Shown one piece after another: positions 1-11,686 of a DNA stretch of 64,000 nt. Under the pieces are notes generated by a model, which was not told where the DNA came from, did no database searches, and saw nothing but the letters and a program-made list of their open reading frames with translations. Source of the DNA: Dasypus novemcinctus (Eukaryota; Chordata; Mammalia; Cingulata; Dasypodidae). A program made the position numbers and the translations under genes. The first letter of the stretch is position 1. Every line of letters begins with the position of its first letter. Location of the stretch: the NCBI RefSeq assembly GCF_030445035.2, contig NC_080690.1, positions 35,614,796-35,678,795 on the forward strand, written 5' to 3'.

Positions 1-555
1 AGAGTGACTACTGAAATGCTTTGTAAACTGTAAAGTGAAGTGTTTAATGTAAGTTGTTTGCTTTCCAAGCCGTGTGCTTACACTCAGCCAGGGCCGCGCC
101 TGTCCAAAAGATGCAGTGCCTTTTTCTAATCCATTCTTCCAAAGGGGGTGTCTTTTTCTAAATTTCTCAAAGGTGCAGTGGAAGTTAGTGGTGCTCGTCA
201 GAAACTCCTTTGAGATGGGATGAAAGCAGCATACCCTCTCCCCAGAGAAGTGCACATATTTATGCTACCTTGTACATTACTTTAGGGGTTCGCAGACTCC
301 CCTAAAGGCCACTGATGCGTGCCCTGAGGTTCATGGACTTTATTATAATGAGGCCAGTTGTACAGTGTTTCAGGGTTTCCCAAATGCCAGTCACTCACGG
401 ACCACCTAGATAAGTCTTGCCATTTCCCAATGCTACCTTTTAAATTACTTATTTAATATTTCCTTTACATATGCTCCCTCTATTTTATTTAAGTTTGTTA
501 GAAAAGGTCACGTTGTATCACTACCATGAAATCTGTAAAATCACAGGTTTGGTGT
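1..555. other. unannotated non-coding stretch
   Basis: No repeat family or coding signal recognised. Ordinary mixed-composition sequence with stops in all frames. Confidence 0.5.
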
Positions 556-805
556 AGTGATTTAAGAGCTTGGCTCTGGAGCCAGATTGCTTGGGTAGGA
601 GTCTCGGCTCCACTGTATATTAACTGTGTGACCTTAAGCAATTACGTAGCCTCTCTGTGCCTCTGTTCCTCATCTGTAAAATGAGTCTAACAAGAGTACT
701 TCTCCATATAGCTCTTATGGGAGTTAAATGAGCTGGTATGTGGGCAGGACTTGGAACACTGCCTGGCCCAAAGTAAATACTCAGTAAATGCTCGAGGCTA
801 ATATA
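556..805 (+). repeat. MIR SINE
   Basis: Classic MIR order is visible: 'gctctggagccagattgc', then 'ctgtgtgacctta', then the core 'cctcatctgtaaaatgag', then 'taaatgagctgg' and a 'gcctggcccaaagtaaata' tail. It is an ancient tRNA-derived SINE, near full length and substituted as expected for its age. Confidence 0.93.
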
Positions 806-2080
806 AGAGCGGTGATATTTTTCTAGTGCATTTTAAAAGAGACACAAACTACTAAGAAACATTCGCGTGTGTGCCACCCTGATCCGCCTGCACCCCAGCA
901 GCTCACATATCCACGCTACGGAAAATGCTGATGAATAGTCAGTTCTCTCAAGAGAAAATATGCACATGCAAAGCCACACGCGCACACACGCAGTCCAGCA
1001 AAAGAAGCAGGAAATCCCAAGGAGGAGATAAAGTCACTGATAGTGGCCTTGGAAAGCTTCGGGGAGGGCATCTGAGGCTGTGTTTGTTTCTGGATTACAG
1101 TGACAGAGCAGTAAGGAAAAGCAGACCCTGTGTATCCTGCTGGATGCCACCTTCCAGAGGGGCAGGAAGCACTGCTGCTATCTGACGACGGGGTCGCGGT
1201 GGGGTCCTCGCTGGACCCTGGGCTCTGGCTGCTTCTGTGGGCCCCTGCACCTCCCGCTCATGTACAGGTTCTGCTTTGACCCTCGCCAGTGGAGCCTGGA
1301 TCTGCACGCAGAGCTTTGGAAGGAGAATGTGCTGCCTCTCAGCCTAAAACACCTCCCGACAGTGGCTAAAGGGGAGGGACTGGGGTCGAGCCAAGGAGTT
1401 ACCATTTTCAAATTTTCTTCTGTTTTCTATGCCTTCTTCTTACCTGGTTTTTCTTTAGAAAGGCTCCAGGAGAGGAACTTCTGACCTAAGCTAAGGTAAC
1501 GAGTTCTTTCTCTCCCTTTTGCCATGCTGTTTGATCTCGGAATGGGCACACTACCCAACCTGTGCCAGAGTTCATCCTGACTCAACCCTGCAGCTGTTGT
1601 TTTAGCTCTAAGAGGAGGGGCCTCTCTTCCTCTGAACAAGTGTTGGGACTATATGAATCTGAAACTGCCAGAGCCACCTGAGGATGGAGCTGACTCACAG
1701 ACAACAGAAACAAGAGATGGCTCCTGCTGACATTGCTTGAGCCTGGGTCCAACTGTGCCTGAAGTCCACCCTGCCCCCAGACTTGTCTTTTGCAAGTGGA
1801 AAATATAACAAACAATCCCCAGGCTCACCCCAGGGAAAAGTTAGCCATCTCATGAGACAATCCCATTTGGGTTGCTGGGGAGCAGCCTCCACAGGCAGAG
1901 CAAGGAATGTAGGTAAGCATGATTTTAGCACAGGAGACCAGTGTTTTCTGCTTCTTAGCTCTGTGAGAGTAACTATGGCCACTAACCATATATGTGTCAC
2001 CTTCGCCACAGATACCCAGTCAATTTCAGTCCTTGGGCACAGCAAGACCTTCCGTTCCCCTGGTATTTTCTAGCTTGCAA
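806..2080. other. unannotated non-coding stretch
   Basis: No recognisable repeat. The open frames here are under 120 codons, overlap one another on both strands and show no family signature, so I call no gene. Confidence 0.5.
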
Positions 2081-2082
2081 AG

Positions 2083-2320
2083 TACTTTAAAATGCTTTGC
2101 CTCATTTGATGCCCTTTTAACAATTTTGGGAGGAAGGACAGGAATTAGTACGCCCAGTTTATAGATAGGCAAACTCAGGGTTAAGAGCTGAGGGCCTCTG
2201 CCCAAGACATACGTGATTAGTACAGAACCAGGGCTTGCATTCATGTTTCTGTACTCTGAGTCAGCTGTGCTTCCTAACTCGCTAGGAGGAAAGCTAAACA
2301 TAGCACATGCAGGGGCCACA
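2083..2320 (-). repeat. MIR SINE (antisense)
   Basis: Reads as MIR reversed: 'tgcctcatttgatgccctt', an altered 'cagtttatagataggcaaac' core, 'gcccaagacatacgtgatt' and 'accagggcttgcattca'. Diverged but collinear over most of its length. Confidence 0.75.
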
Positions 2321-2334
2321 CAGCCTGGGGGGAA

Positions 2335-2470
2335 GCAGAGACCCTGGACTCAGGCCGGTCGGGCTCAAGCCCCAGCTCTGTGATGCAGACAGTTTTCCTT
2401 GGTTGTGCCTAAATGTCCCGCAGGGGGTGATAATAGCACTTACCACATATGTATCATCCCCTTTGACCGC
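2335..2470 (+). repeat. MIR fragment
   Basis: Contains 'cccagctctgtgatgca' and 'gtgataatagcacttacc' in MIR order. The middle is poorly kept. It directly follows an antisense MIR, so the two are separate insertions. Confidence 0.55.
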
Positions 2471-2849
2471 ATTGTGATGTCAAACTGCATTGTGAGGAGG
2501 GAAACAATCCACTGAAAGTATTTACAGGATAAACACTCAGAGCCAGTGTTTATCACGATGATGTAGTGTCATCCAGTGACGCAGGCAGAAGAGGCTCATC
2601 CTGCCAGGGGCTTGGCAGGAAAACAGCAGAGACAAGTCCTGGGGTGTCCAAGTGTGACACATCTACTTTTGTCCAAAGGACTTGATTTAGAGAGTGAGTC
2701 CTCCCACTTGGGTTCTGATCAATTTTGAAGAAGAGAAGACAAGTCATAAATGTGACCAGGAAGGAGAGGGGTAGGGTGGGATATAGGACATCTGAGCTCC
2801 CAGAAGGAAGAAAGACCTGTTTGCCAGTTGCATCCAGTGCTTTCCAGGA
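2471..2849. other. unannotated non-coding stretch
   Basis: Nothing recognised between the MIR fragment and the MER5 relic. Confidence 0.45.
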
Positions 2850-3050
2850 GGGCATCGATTCTCAAAAGAGCACCATTGGAATCACCTGGAGGGCCCAAAA
2901 AACATGGACTGCTGGGCCCCACCTTGGGAGTGTGTTTCTATAGGTTTGGGGAGGGGCCGAGAATTGTCATTTCCAGTAAGTTCCTAGGGGATACCGATGC
3001 TGCTGGGAGGTGGGGGGCGTCCAGCTTCGAGAACCACTGCTTTAGAGCTT
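2850..3050. mobile_element. MER5A-type hAT MITE
   Basis: A non-autonomous hAT (Charlie group) relic. 'gattctcaaaagagcacc' at one end and 'cgagaaccactgcttta' at the other are the decayed terminal repeats. The body has 'ggaatcacctggagggccc' and 'ctgctgggccccacc', typical of MER5A. Confidence 0.88.
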
Positions 3051-3170
3051 GCCAGGGACAACCCTTTTTGGACATTAGAGATGGTCCCTGGTTTACATGT
3101 TTAATTTTAAGATAATATTTTGTTACTCTTGTATGATTTTTTTAGTAGGTGCTACTGATTCTTACAACTT

Positions 3171-3588
3171 TTAAAAAAAGATTTATTTATTTATTTATTT
3201 CTCTTCTCTTCCCCGCCCTGATTGTCTGTTCTCTGTGTCTATTTGCTGAGTCTTCTTTCTTTGTCTGCTTCTGTTGTTGTCAGCGGCATGGGAATCTGTG
3301 TTTCTTTTTGTTGTGTCATCTTGCTGTGTCAACTCTCTGTGTGTGCAGCACCATTGCTGGGCAGGCTGCACTTTCTTTTGCGCTGGGTGGCTCTCCTTAC
3401 GGGGCGCACTCCTTGCGCGTGGGGCTCCCCTATGCGGGGGACACACCTGTGTGGCAGGGCACTCCTTGCGCGCATCAGCACTGCGCATGGGCCAGCTCCA
3501 CACGGGTCAAGGAGGCCTGGGGTTTGAACTGCGGACCTCCCATGTGGTAGACGGACGCCCTATCCACTGGGCCAAGTGCGCCACCTGA
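3171..3588 (-). mobile_element. DAS-type tRNA SINE
   Basis: Armadillo DAS-family SINE in antisense. On the minus strand it begins with a tRNA-like head ('cttggcccagtggatagg', box A region; degenerate box B 'ggtccgcagttcaaac'). The unrelated body carries 'gcgcaaggagtgccctgcc' and 'tgcccagcaatggtgctgc', and it ends in an A-rich tail, seen here as TTTATTTATT at 3180-3200. A short possible TSD is 'ctgatt', not convincing. The strongly recurring GC-rich body makes translated frames look like proteins, but it is not coding. Confidence 0.93.
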
Positions 3589-3868
3589 TTTGAATGTTCT
3601 TTCTTTTCTAGCTCACCGTGCTTAAAGGGTGCCACACACTGCAGGAGAGGGAGTACCTATGTGTCATGGTGTTGTGTGCAAATTCTTCCGGGCAGGTGTT
3701 CCTAAACCTGGCCTAGACTTGCTCAAATTCTGCAGCTGCAAGTAAATTCTGCCTCTCCTCCTCAATATATGTATGTACATACCATCCTTTCCAGTTAAGC
3801 CCAAGATCACCTTCTGGGCTTCCCCTAACTTTTCTGGAAACTCATCTCTGTGGTTATTGGGGTTTTAA

Positions 3869-4112
3869 ACAAGCCCCAAATAATAGTTAATGATTATTGA
3901 GCTCATAAGATGTGTCAGGCTATGCCAGGGATTTTATTGGCATCACCTCCTGGAAGCTTCAGCAATGTCCTCTGATCTGGGTGGTATTCTCCCCCATTTT
4001 ACAGACAAGGAAACAGCCTGAGAGAGGTTGTCGCTTGTTCAAGGCACACAGGTGGTAAAGATGGGATTCGAACCCAGGAAACCTGACTTCAGAGTTGGCG
4101 GTTTTTACTGTC
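3869..4112 (-). repeat. MIR SINE (antisense)
   Basis: Well-kept antisense MIR: 'attattgagctcataagatg', 'ccccattttacagacaagg', 'gcacacaggtggtaaagat' and 'gggattcgaacccaggaaa', which retains the tRNA box B. Confidence 0.93.
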
Positions 4113-4184
4113 TTTGCTGATATTAAATGTATTGAGAAAAAGATTCCAAATGCAATAATCTTGCATATGAAAATTTGATTTCAT

Positions 4185-4290
4185 AGAGCACCACATTTGG
4201 TCCTCATTGCCACTATGAGACAGGTGCTTCATGCCTATTTTACAGATGAGCAAGCTGAGATGCCCAAAACTTAGGCATGGAAACCTGTAA
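4185..4290 (-). repeat. MIR fragment (antisense)
   Basis: Core only: 'tggtcctcattgccactatg' and 'ctattttacagatgagcaag'. Confidence 0.7.
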
Positions 4291-4334
4291 AGAATGAGGG
4301 AATAGGAACTGACTCAGGTCCTCTTCAGTGCTCA

Positions 4335-5290
4335 ATGGTTCAGGTTCATTGTGATATTGATTATGATCCATTCACAGGTTTTTTTAAAGGATGAGTCAAG
4401 GAGCTGCACAATTATAAATGGACCTTCAGTTTCCACCTCAGCAAAAGCAAGCAGCCTTAGACTACGTCTGGGGAATTTAAAGGATTGGAAATACAACTAT
4501 GAGTTTTAATAATCGTAACAGCATTAACAACAATAATAACAAAAACAGCCCACTGGATGCTGACTTCCATGATGCCATAAAATATTTACCCTGGCCCTGT
4601 ACGGTCAGGAAGCAGAGCCTGAGCTGTCGGGTGAGTTGCAGAAGACGACATGCCTCATACTTGGGAGAGCCGGGGCTCCGTGCCATGTTCCAACTTTGCT
4701 GCACTGACCTCCAAGCCGGACTGCTTCCAGGTGGACTTTTCATCACGTCAGCCTGTGTGGCCTCCAGGACACCTCATTGTGCCATCGGGGACTGTCGCCG
4801 AGGCTCCCTCACCTCCAAAGCAGTCCACCCACTGCCCGTTTATCCTCATTATTGCCTGTGCAATAATATCTCTTGTAAATCTTGAGCCACTTGGCACCTG
4901 ATTATAATGTAATAAAAAGGTCATAATCTAAATTGATGGGTTACATTTATTGTTGTTTAAATGATGAGGGAGAAGAGAAAGTCCATAAAATGTTTAAATA
5001 TAATTCTTTCCCTCAGGGACCGTGATCAGAGGCCCTTGCCATCCTGCCTCCAAGACGTAACAGGCAGCTGGCAGCCTTCCGGCTCCATTACCCACCTGTA
5101 GCCGCCAGCAGGCCACGAGGTGTGGTCTCATTTTTGTACATCTGCATTCACTAGGCAGGGATTGCTTGGTTACAAGTGGTAGAAATCCACTTAAACTAAT
5201 TTACGCAAGATATTTAAAAAGTGAGCTAAAGCTAATCCGAAGGCTGGAGAGGTGCCTCATGGAAACTCTCTGGGTTATCGATTGCCACAT
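4335..5290. other. unannotated stretch, weak old repeat at its end
   Basis: Nothing recognised up to about 5150. At 5155-5290 'ttggttacaagtggtagaaa' and 'ccacttaaactaatttacg' resemble the start of an old interspersed repeat also hinted at near 42080. Its family is not assigned. Confidence 0.4.
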
Positions 5291-5311
5291 TAATGTTTGT
5301 TACAAACCACT

Positions 5312-5786
5312 TGTGGCAGAGTGAATCATGCACTCCAGCAAAAGGCACATTCTTGACTCTAATCTGGGTTCTTGTGGGTGAGAATCCATTTGTCAATAGG
5401 ACCTTCTGAAAATGTATTATCCATTAAGGTAAGGGCTCATTTGTGAATAGCATCTTCTCCGATCCTCTGTGGGTGCGGCCAAACTGAATCAGGATGGGTT
5501 TTAATTTGTATAGAGAGAAGCTGGAAGTTTGAGGAAGCCACAGGAAGAAACTAGAAGAGCAGCCACAAGGAGAGAGAGACGCCACGTGATGGAGGCAGAG
5601 ACACACGCCCAGGAACCCCAAGGATTGCAGCAAGCCAGCAGAAGATCGCCGCTGAATCCGGAAGTAACGTGGCCTGACACCTTGAATTTGAATGTTAAGC
5701 CTCTGAAATTATGAGTCAATAAATGCCTGTTGTTAAGCTAACAAGTGTGTGGTATTTGTCATAGCAACTCTGTATAAACTAGGCCA
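5312..5786 (+). mobile_element. MLT1-like MaLR solo LTR
   Basis: LTR of the mammalian apparent LTR-retrotransposon group (ERVL-MaLR). It shows 'tgtggcagagtgaatcatg' at the start, 'gccacgtgatggaggcagag' and 'aaccccaaggattgcagc' in the middle, and 'aataaatgcctgttgttaag' as polyadenylation signal followed by 'gtggtatttgtcatagcaac' near the end. Flanks CCACT and CCATT could be a decayed 5-bp TSD. Confidence 0.88.
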
Positions 5787-5849
5787 CCATTTAAAATGTT
5801 ATTTAATTTTAAACAAAAAGCATGGACTTGCCTGATGGGCCCATGGTTT

Positions 5850-6245
5850 AGCGATTTAGGCAAGGCCTGGCCAGGGTGCATTCTGGTCTCAGTTCGGCCC
5901 CCTTCCAGGGTCTGGGGCCAGTTGACTTAGGGTGGTCCTGGCTGGGAAGAATGGAATGGCTCATGTTTTGCTCTGTGAGTCTTCTCCGCCAGCAGGCTGG
6001 CCTGGTCATGCTCTCATGGCAAAGGTCGATGAGTAGCAGCAGAGACAAAACCCTCAAGTACTTTCTCAAGCTTCTTGCTTGTCATATTTGCTCATGTCCA
6101 TTGGTCGAAACAAGCTGTATAACTGACAACAGAAGTCAAGGTACAGAGCAAAATCCCCACCCAGAGTGGGGGGCAAAGTGTGTGACTACAGGAGGGGCCA
6201 TTGACACAATCTATTTCCCATAGAACCCCAAAGCAGGAAAGTGAA
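5850..6245. repeat. old interspersed repeat, family not assigned
   Basis: 'gctcatgtccattggtcgaa' and surrounding text resemble a medium-reiterated repeat, probably LTR-like, with similar traces near 9202 and 53280. The match is too decayed to name. Confidence 0.4.
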
Positions 6246-6369
6246 TTGGGTCTCTGAGGATCAGGAAGCAGAACTGAAGTCATCATAGACCCAGGCAACT
6301 GCTGTGCCCTGAGGCCCACATGGCTTCTCCTAGTCAATCTCTTTGAGCATCTTCATTTTCTTCTCTCTC

Positions 6370-6990
6370 TGCAGCCTTTGGACCAGGGACTGGCATATCG
6401 CCCTGGCTTTTAGTGGCCATCCACATCAACTGTGCCAATAGGGTGTGTTCCAACCTCACAATCCTAAGAGAGATGAGTGATTGGCCTATTCAGCCTCTGG
6501 AATGGTGTCCTGTGTTGGGAATCTTGAGTCTCCTCATAAGCCTCTTCCTTCTCCTTCTGCCCAAGCTTGGGCAATGACACCAACGTCTACACTCCCTCTT
6601 TCTTCCCACCCCTTCATCCAACCCATCATCAAATCCAGCAAATTCTACAACCAAAGTATTGGTCCAATCCATTCACTTCTTCCATCTCTACCACCACCAC
6701 CCCCATCTGTGTCCTAGCCGCCGTCCTCTTTTTGGGCATCCACAGTCATCCTTCCCCATCCCCAGTCATATTCAATCCCTTTACCCTGCCTCGTCATCTC
6801 CATAGCACTTGCCACTGTCTGAATCCATCTAATCTGTGTGGCTTACTTGCATCTGCCCTCTCCCAATAAAGAGAAAACTCCACCAGGACGGGGACCTTGT
6901 CTATTTCATTGAGTGCAGTGGCCCCAGTGCCTAGTGGTCTACCATGACTGACGAACAGAAGTGCTCAATGTTGAGTAAATGTAGCCCAAC
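6370..6990 (+). mobile_element. L2 LINE 3' region
   Basis: Contains the L2 3' coding remnants ('caaatccagcaaattctac', 'tccatctctaccaccacc') and the diagnostic L2 3' end near 6880-6985 ('ccaccaggacggggacc', 'ttgtctatttcattgagtg', 'cagtgcctagtggtctacc', 'gctcaatgttgagtaaatg'). No intact frame. Confidence 0.8.
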
Positions 6991-6999
6991 ATGGCTATT

Positions 7000-8360
7000 G
7001 AACCCCACTTCCCCATCACCTCCACATTCTGCAGTAGTGGGCAGTTCTCAGGAAAAAAAAAGGAAATGAGCAGAGGTAATGTCTGAGGTATTGATGACAG
7101 ACACAGATGCCAACTATGGGTCCAGAGCACAGGACCCAGGCTGCCCTAGCTGAGCAGGGACTTCGCTGAGCCTGTGAATTCAGGGTTCCTGAGCTCTGCT
7201 CTCTATTCACTGTGAACAGGAGGGAAAGCGAGGCAGGTCCTGCTTCAACTCACTTACGATGGATAGCGAGGATTCCTTTGTAATTAGTAGCCACTGTTGG
7301 CCTACAATTAGTAAGAAAGTCTGTCCTCTAATTTAGTCAGCAAAGCAGTCCCAGCAGGACCTCAACTTAGAAATAATTTGTCAGCAGTTAGATTCATGGA
7401 ATGGCAGTGCCGGAAGAGTCACCGTAAATACTTGAGAGTAATAAAGCTGCATCCACTTAAAAAATATTCTGTAGTTCTGCCTTCTCCCTGGCCTCTCCCC
7501 AGCTCAACCAAATGTGTTTATTTATGGTGTCTATGCTGCCTACTTCCCGAAAGGATTGGATGTGGCTTACATTAAAGACACATTTCAACTAGAGAGGATG
7601 GATTTCTTTAAAAATGGAGATCAAGACGGCTCCACTGTCTCCTCTGTGAAGCCAGAAGGAGCTGAAGAGGAGACACAGGCCCCCGGGGGAGCCTCTGGCT
7701 GAGGGAAGCTGGTTAGAGGGGTGATCGTGGGGGGCAAGAGGTCCCGGCCTTTGAGGTCTAAGGACGGGAAGATTTCCAAGGCCCCCTGTGGTCACAGGGG
7801 CACTTTGGAGTCCCAACTTCCTGCTCTGATGCTGGACATTTTCTGTCTGTTGAGCTTCCTTATCCAAAACTGCATTTGGATTTTGCTAGTGGGGAGGGTT
7901 TGTCCTAACCCTCTGGTTATTTTGCATATTTTTTTTGTATTGAAAATTTGTACACAATACTTTTGTATTGCATATTTTGTATATTCTGAGTATTTTTCCA
8001 GGTGCAGGTGGGTGACGGGGACAAGCTGTCCCTGGCTATCCTGCACCCTCCTGCTGTTTTCATGGCCCCCACCTGAATAAAGGGAAATGCAGTAGGAGCT
8101 TTGTTCCACTGTTACCATGCTTTGGACTTCCTTTTCTTTTTATCATGAGAGAAGGACTAGGAAAATGTTGTGATTTTTCTGAGACTGTGGTATAATTATT
8201 ATCATGGCAAAAAGTATTCGTCTTCCTCTCTGCACTCAGATCTGTAGCAGAATAAACTTCATCCCAACTTTCTTTCTCTCCTCCTTCTCAGCCCTGTCAA
8301 TGACCTCTCTATACCCATCCCTACCTCCCAGGGCTTCTGAAGTTCCTGGAGCTCAGAGCA
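7000..8360. other. unannotated non-coding stretch
   Basis: No recognised repeat or exon. A T-rich patch with repeated 'tttgtattg' lies at 7925-7990. The 119-codon frame at 7721-8080 has no family features and is judged chance. Confidence 0.45.
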
Positions 8361-8364
8361 AACT

Positions 8365-8551
8365 GCTTTTGTGATATTGAGTGAGTTTCCTCAGGAATTT
8401 GTGCCTTGGTTTCCTCATCTGTAAAGTGGGGATAATAATAGCCCACATGATTTATGGTATTGTGACAAAGAAATAACAAATACTGATAGAACATTCAACA
8501 AAGTACCTGGCAATTAGGAATTGCTCAATAAATATTAACTACTATTGTATT
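8365..8551 (+). repeat. MIR SINE 3' part
   Basis: 'ttggtttcctcatctgtaaa', 'gtggggataataatagccc' and 'gctcaataaatattaacta' are the MIR core and tail. Confidence 0.92.
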
Positions 8552-8556
8552 GATTA

Positions 8557-9196
8557 TGTATTAGTCTGCCAAAGGGGTGCTGATGCAAAGCAGCAGAAAT
8601 CTGTTGACTTTTATAAAAGGTATTTTTTGGGGATAAAAACTTACAGTTACAAGGTCCTAGAGTTCAACTCAAGGCTGCTTTCTCACAAAGTCAGCTGCCC
8701 CGTGTTGAAACAAGATGGTGGCTGATCTCTGCCTGGTCTCTCCTTCCTGGGCTTCCTGCTCCTCTTGAGGCTCCATGGGCTCACCTTCTTCCCAATCTCA
8801 GCTGTAGGCTGGTGTAGGGCTTGTCTCCCAGGGCTTCCTCTCTCTCTTGGCATAGGGCTCGAGTCTTGCTGGACTTTCTATGTCAGCTGCAAAGTATTAG
8901 GCGAATGGCTCATCTCTCCCCTGGGTTCCAGGATCAAAAATAACAGAGCTCTTTCTCTTCCTGTGTGTCTTCTTGAGTGAGTGTCCATTTACATAGGCCC
9001 ACCAAGGGAGTGGGGACTCAACCTGAGTCATGCCCTACTGATGTAGCCCAATCAGAAGCCCTAAACTGATTTTATCAAATAAACTTAATCCTTTGAATTT
9101 AATACAATCACAATATATCACATCCAGAGGAATAGATTAGTTTACAAACATAATCTTTCTCTCTTTGGGATTCATAAATAATCTCAAACTGCCACA
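8557..9196 (-). mobile_element. solo LTR with 5-bp TSD
   Basis: A 640 bp element bounded by TG...CA ('tgtattagtctgcc' to 'aactgccaca') and flanked by a perfect direct repeat GATTA at 8552-8556 and 9197-9201. This is the footprint of a retroviral-type integration reduced to one LTR. Read on the minus strand it ends in 'ggcagactaataca', preceded by 'ttttataaaagtcaaca', like many ERV-L/MaLR LTR ends. A 5-bp TSD fits class III ERVs. The subfamily is not recognised and may be xenarthran-specific. Confidence 0.8.
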
Positions 9197-9201
9197 GATT
9201 A

Positions 9202-9530
9202 TATCAATGAATTGGAGCCACAGTAGTGCTGGATAAACAGCAATCCCATAGCTTCAGCAGCCTACCATGGTGGTTTATTTCTCATTCATTGTGGGGTCGG
9301 CTGAAGGTTGGCTGAGGTAGGCTGGCACACTCACATGTCTGCAGGTCAGCCAAGGCCCAAGCCTAAGCTGGGTTTGGCTGGGACACCTTAGCTGGGGCAG
9401 CTCTGCTTCCTGGGTCTCTTGTCTTGCTTCTGGGACTGTGGCGCTAGCAAGAGTGCAAGAGAATAAGTGGAAACATGCAAAGCCAAGGATAAGAACTGAC
9501 ATTACGTTACTTCCACCTCTTCTAATTGGC
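9202..9530. repeat. old interspersed repeat, family not assigned
   Basis: Pyrimidine/purine-biased text with repeated 'ggctgaggtaggctgg' and 'gctgggtttggctggg' motifs, ending in 'ctaattggccaataagttac'. It resembles the decayed repeat at 5850 and could be an LTR or hAT relic. Confidence 0.4.
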
Positions 9531-9649
9531 CAATAAGTTACATGGGCATGGATACAGAGAATTAGAATATAAAAGAACTAGGGACTCTAATTCAATCAAT
9601 TTATTATATTGTCATTATTACTTTTTATATATTTTTTAACTTTTTAATT

Positions 9650-11080
9650 TATCATTTTTAAAAAAGATACATAGATCACACAAAATGTTACATTAAAAAA
9701 TATAAGAGGTTCCCATATACCCCATTCCCCATAACCCTTACTCCTCCCACATCAACAACTTCTTTCATTAGTGTGGTACATTCATTGCATTTGATTAATA
9801 CATTTTGGAGCACTGCTGCAAAGCATGGATTATATTTTATGTTGTAGCTTACACTCTTTCCCAGTCTGCTCACTGGGATGTCCTCCATCTGTCCCTGCAA
9901 TATCATTCAGGACAACTCTAAGTCCCGAAAATGCCCCCATATCACATCTCTTTTTTCCTCTCCCTGCCTTCAGCAACTCCTGGGGCCACTGTCTCCACAT
10001 CAATGATATAATTTCTTCCATTGGTAGAGTCACAGTAATTCTATGGTAGAATACCATAAGTCCACTCTAATCCATATTTTATTCCTCCATCCTGGGGAGG
10101 CTGGGATGGTGATGTCCACTCCACCTCTCAACTGAGAGGGGGCTTATATCCCACATGGCTGATGGATGGGATTCTCTTGCTTGCAGCTGTAGACTTTCTT
10201 GGTTCCTTGGTGTCATGGTTGGCCATCCTGACCTCCTTGTTAGCAGACATGGATAAGTCCAATGAACTGGAGAGTAGGTGTTGCAGTTCTGCTGAGGCTC
10301 AGGGCCCAACTGGCACATGGTCTCCTGGGCATACACCAACCCCAGTGCCAACCACATGTTCAGTAAAAGTGACAGAAGAGGTATGTGTAGACAAGTCACA
10401 TCTGAGTCCAACTCCATCACACTCAGGAGCACAAATTCCAAAGTAGGATGCACTGGCAAGGCACTGAACTCCAGAGCTATCTGCCATGACTGTAGGACCT
10501 GGGTGTTGCCGTAGCCCTCAGGAGCACCACTATCTGGGGTTGTATCTACTTTCACTGTCTCTGAGTTCCTGCTGAGGTGTGCATAAGTGTGACCCTCTGA
10601 TGACCTCCTGACTCATTTTGAAGTCTCTTAGCCATATAAACTCATTTGTCTTTACTATTTCCCCCTTTTATTCAAGGTCTTTTTCTAGTGCATCACCAGC
10701 CAGGGCTTGGTTGTAATCCCTTGGTGCCAGGGAGGTTCATCCCCAGGAGTCATGTCCCATGCTGGGGGAAGGTAATGCATTTATATGCTGAGTTTGGCTT
10801 AAAGATCGGCCACATTTGAGCAACATGGAAGCTCTCAGGAGGTAACTCTTAGGCACCCTGCAGCTCTAAGCCAAATCAAAATTTTAAGCACACAGGCTCA
10901 TAAGCATAGTCATCAGTATCAAGGGCCCCTCATTGGACCATCCTTCTTCACTGGTTTTTGCCCTTGCACTTGGGGGATTGTTTTTGTTCCATTGGGGAAT
11001 GTAACAGAGCTCCCCAGGATGGCAAGTCAGCACTCCCTCAGTTGTCGTGTGAAACTCAACCCACTATGTCATTATCCAAC
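9650..11080 (-). other. L1 3'UTR, long form
   Basis: Continuous on the minus strand with the end of ORF2 (the 'ttgattccaaattttggca' segment at 11119-11138 is the antisense ORF2 C-terminus). It runs about 1.4 kb to an A-rich end. The same sequence recurs at 14088-15174 and 35762-37245, with shared landmarks such as 'ggagtcatgtccca', 'cttagccatataaactca' and 'ctgaggctcagggccca'. It is far longer than the human L1 3'UTR. Confidence 0.85.
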
Positions 11081-11311
11081 AAACATCTGTACATATCTAT
11101 ATATCCTTATGTATTTGGGTTGATTCCAAATTTTGGCAATAGTGAATAATGCTGCTATGAACATTGGTGTGCATATATATATAGCTAGTTTTTTGAGGAA
11201 TCACCAAACTGTCCTCCACAATGACTGGATCCTTCTACATTCCCAGCAGAAGTGGATGAGGGTTCTTATTCCTCCACATCCTTTCTAACACTTGTAGCCC
11301 TGTGATTTTTT

Positions 11312-11686
11312 TTTTTTTAAGATTTATTTTTATTTATTTAATTCCCCTCCCCTCCCCCGGTTGTCTGTTTTCTGTGTCTTTTTGCTGCGTCTTGTTTCTT
11401 GTTTCTTTGTCCGCTTCTGTTGTCGTCAGAGGCACGGGAAGTGTGGGCGGCGCCATTCTTGGGCAGGCTGTTCCCTCCTTCGCGCTGGGCGGCTCTCCTT
11501 ATGGGTGCACTCCTTGTGCGTGGGGCTCCCCTACGCGGGGGACACCCTGCGTGGTGCGGCACTCCTTGCGCGCATCAGCACTGCGCATGGGCCAGCTCCA
11601 CACGGGTCAAGGAGGCCCGGGGCTTGAACCACGGGCCTCCCATGTGGTAGACGGACGCCCTAACCACTGGGCCAAAGTCCGTTTCC
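11312..11686 (-). mobile_element. DAS-type tRNA SINE inside L1
   Basis: Antisense DAS SINE with a T-rich low end (A tail), body 'cactccttgcgcgcatcagc', and a head reading 'ggcccagtggttagggcgtc' on the minus strand. It is flanked by the 14-bp TSD CCCTGTGATTTTTT (11298-11311 and 11687-11700), so it inserted into the L1 after the L1 was in place. Confidence 0.96.

Noticed and set aside
3195..3588. Recurring frames with similar peptides at 3.2, 11.4, 22.1, 25.7, 54.0 and 62.0 kb that look like a protein family
   Set aside because: They are translations of the GC-rich body of DAS SINEs in various phases, not a gene family.
10079..10555. 158-codon minus-strand frame in the L1 3'UTR, with a similar short translation in the copy at 14570-14923
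   Set aside because: The resemblance follows from shared nucleotide ancestry. The frames differ between copies and the third copy (35762-37245) does not keep them, so an extra L1 protein is not supported.
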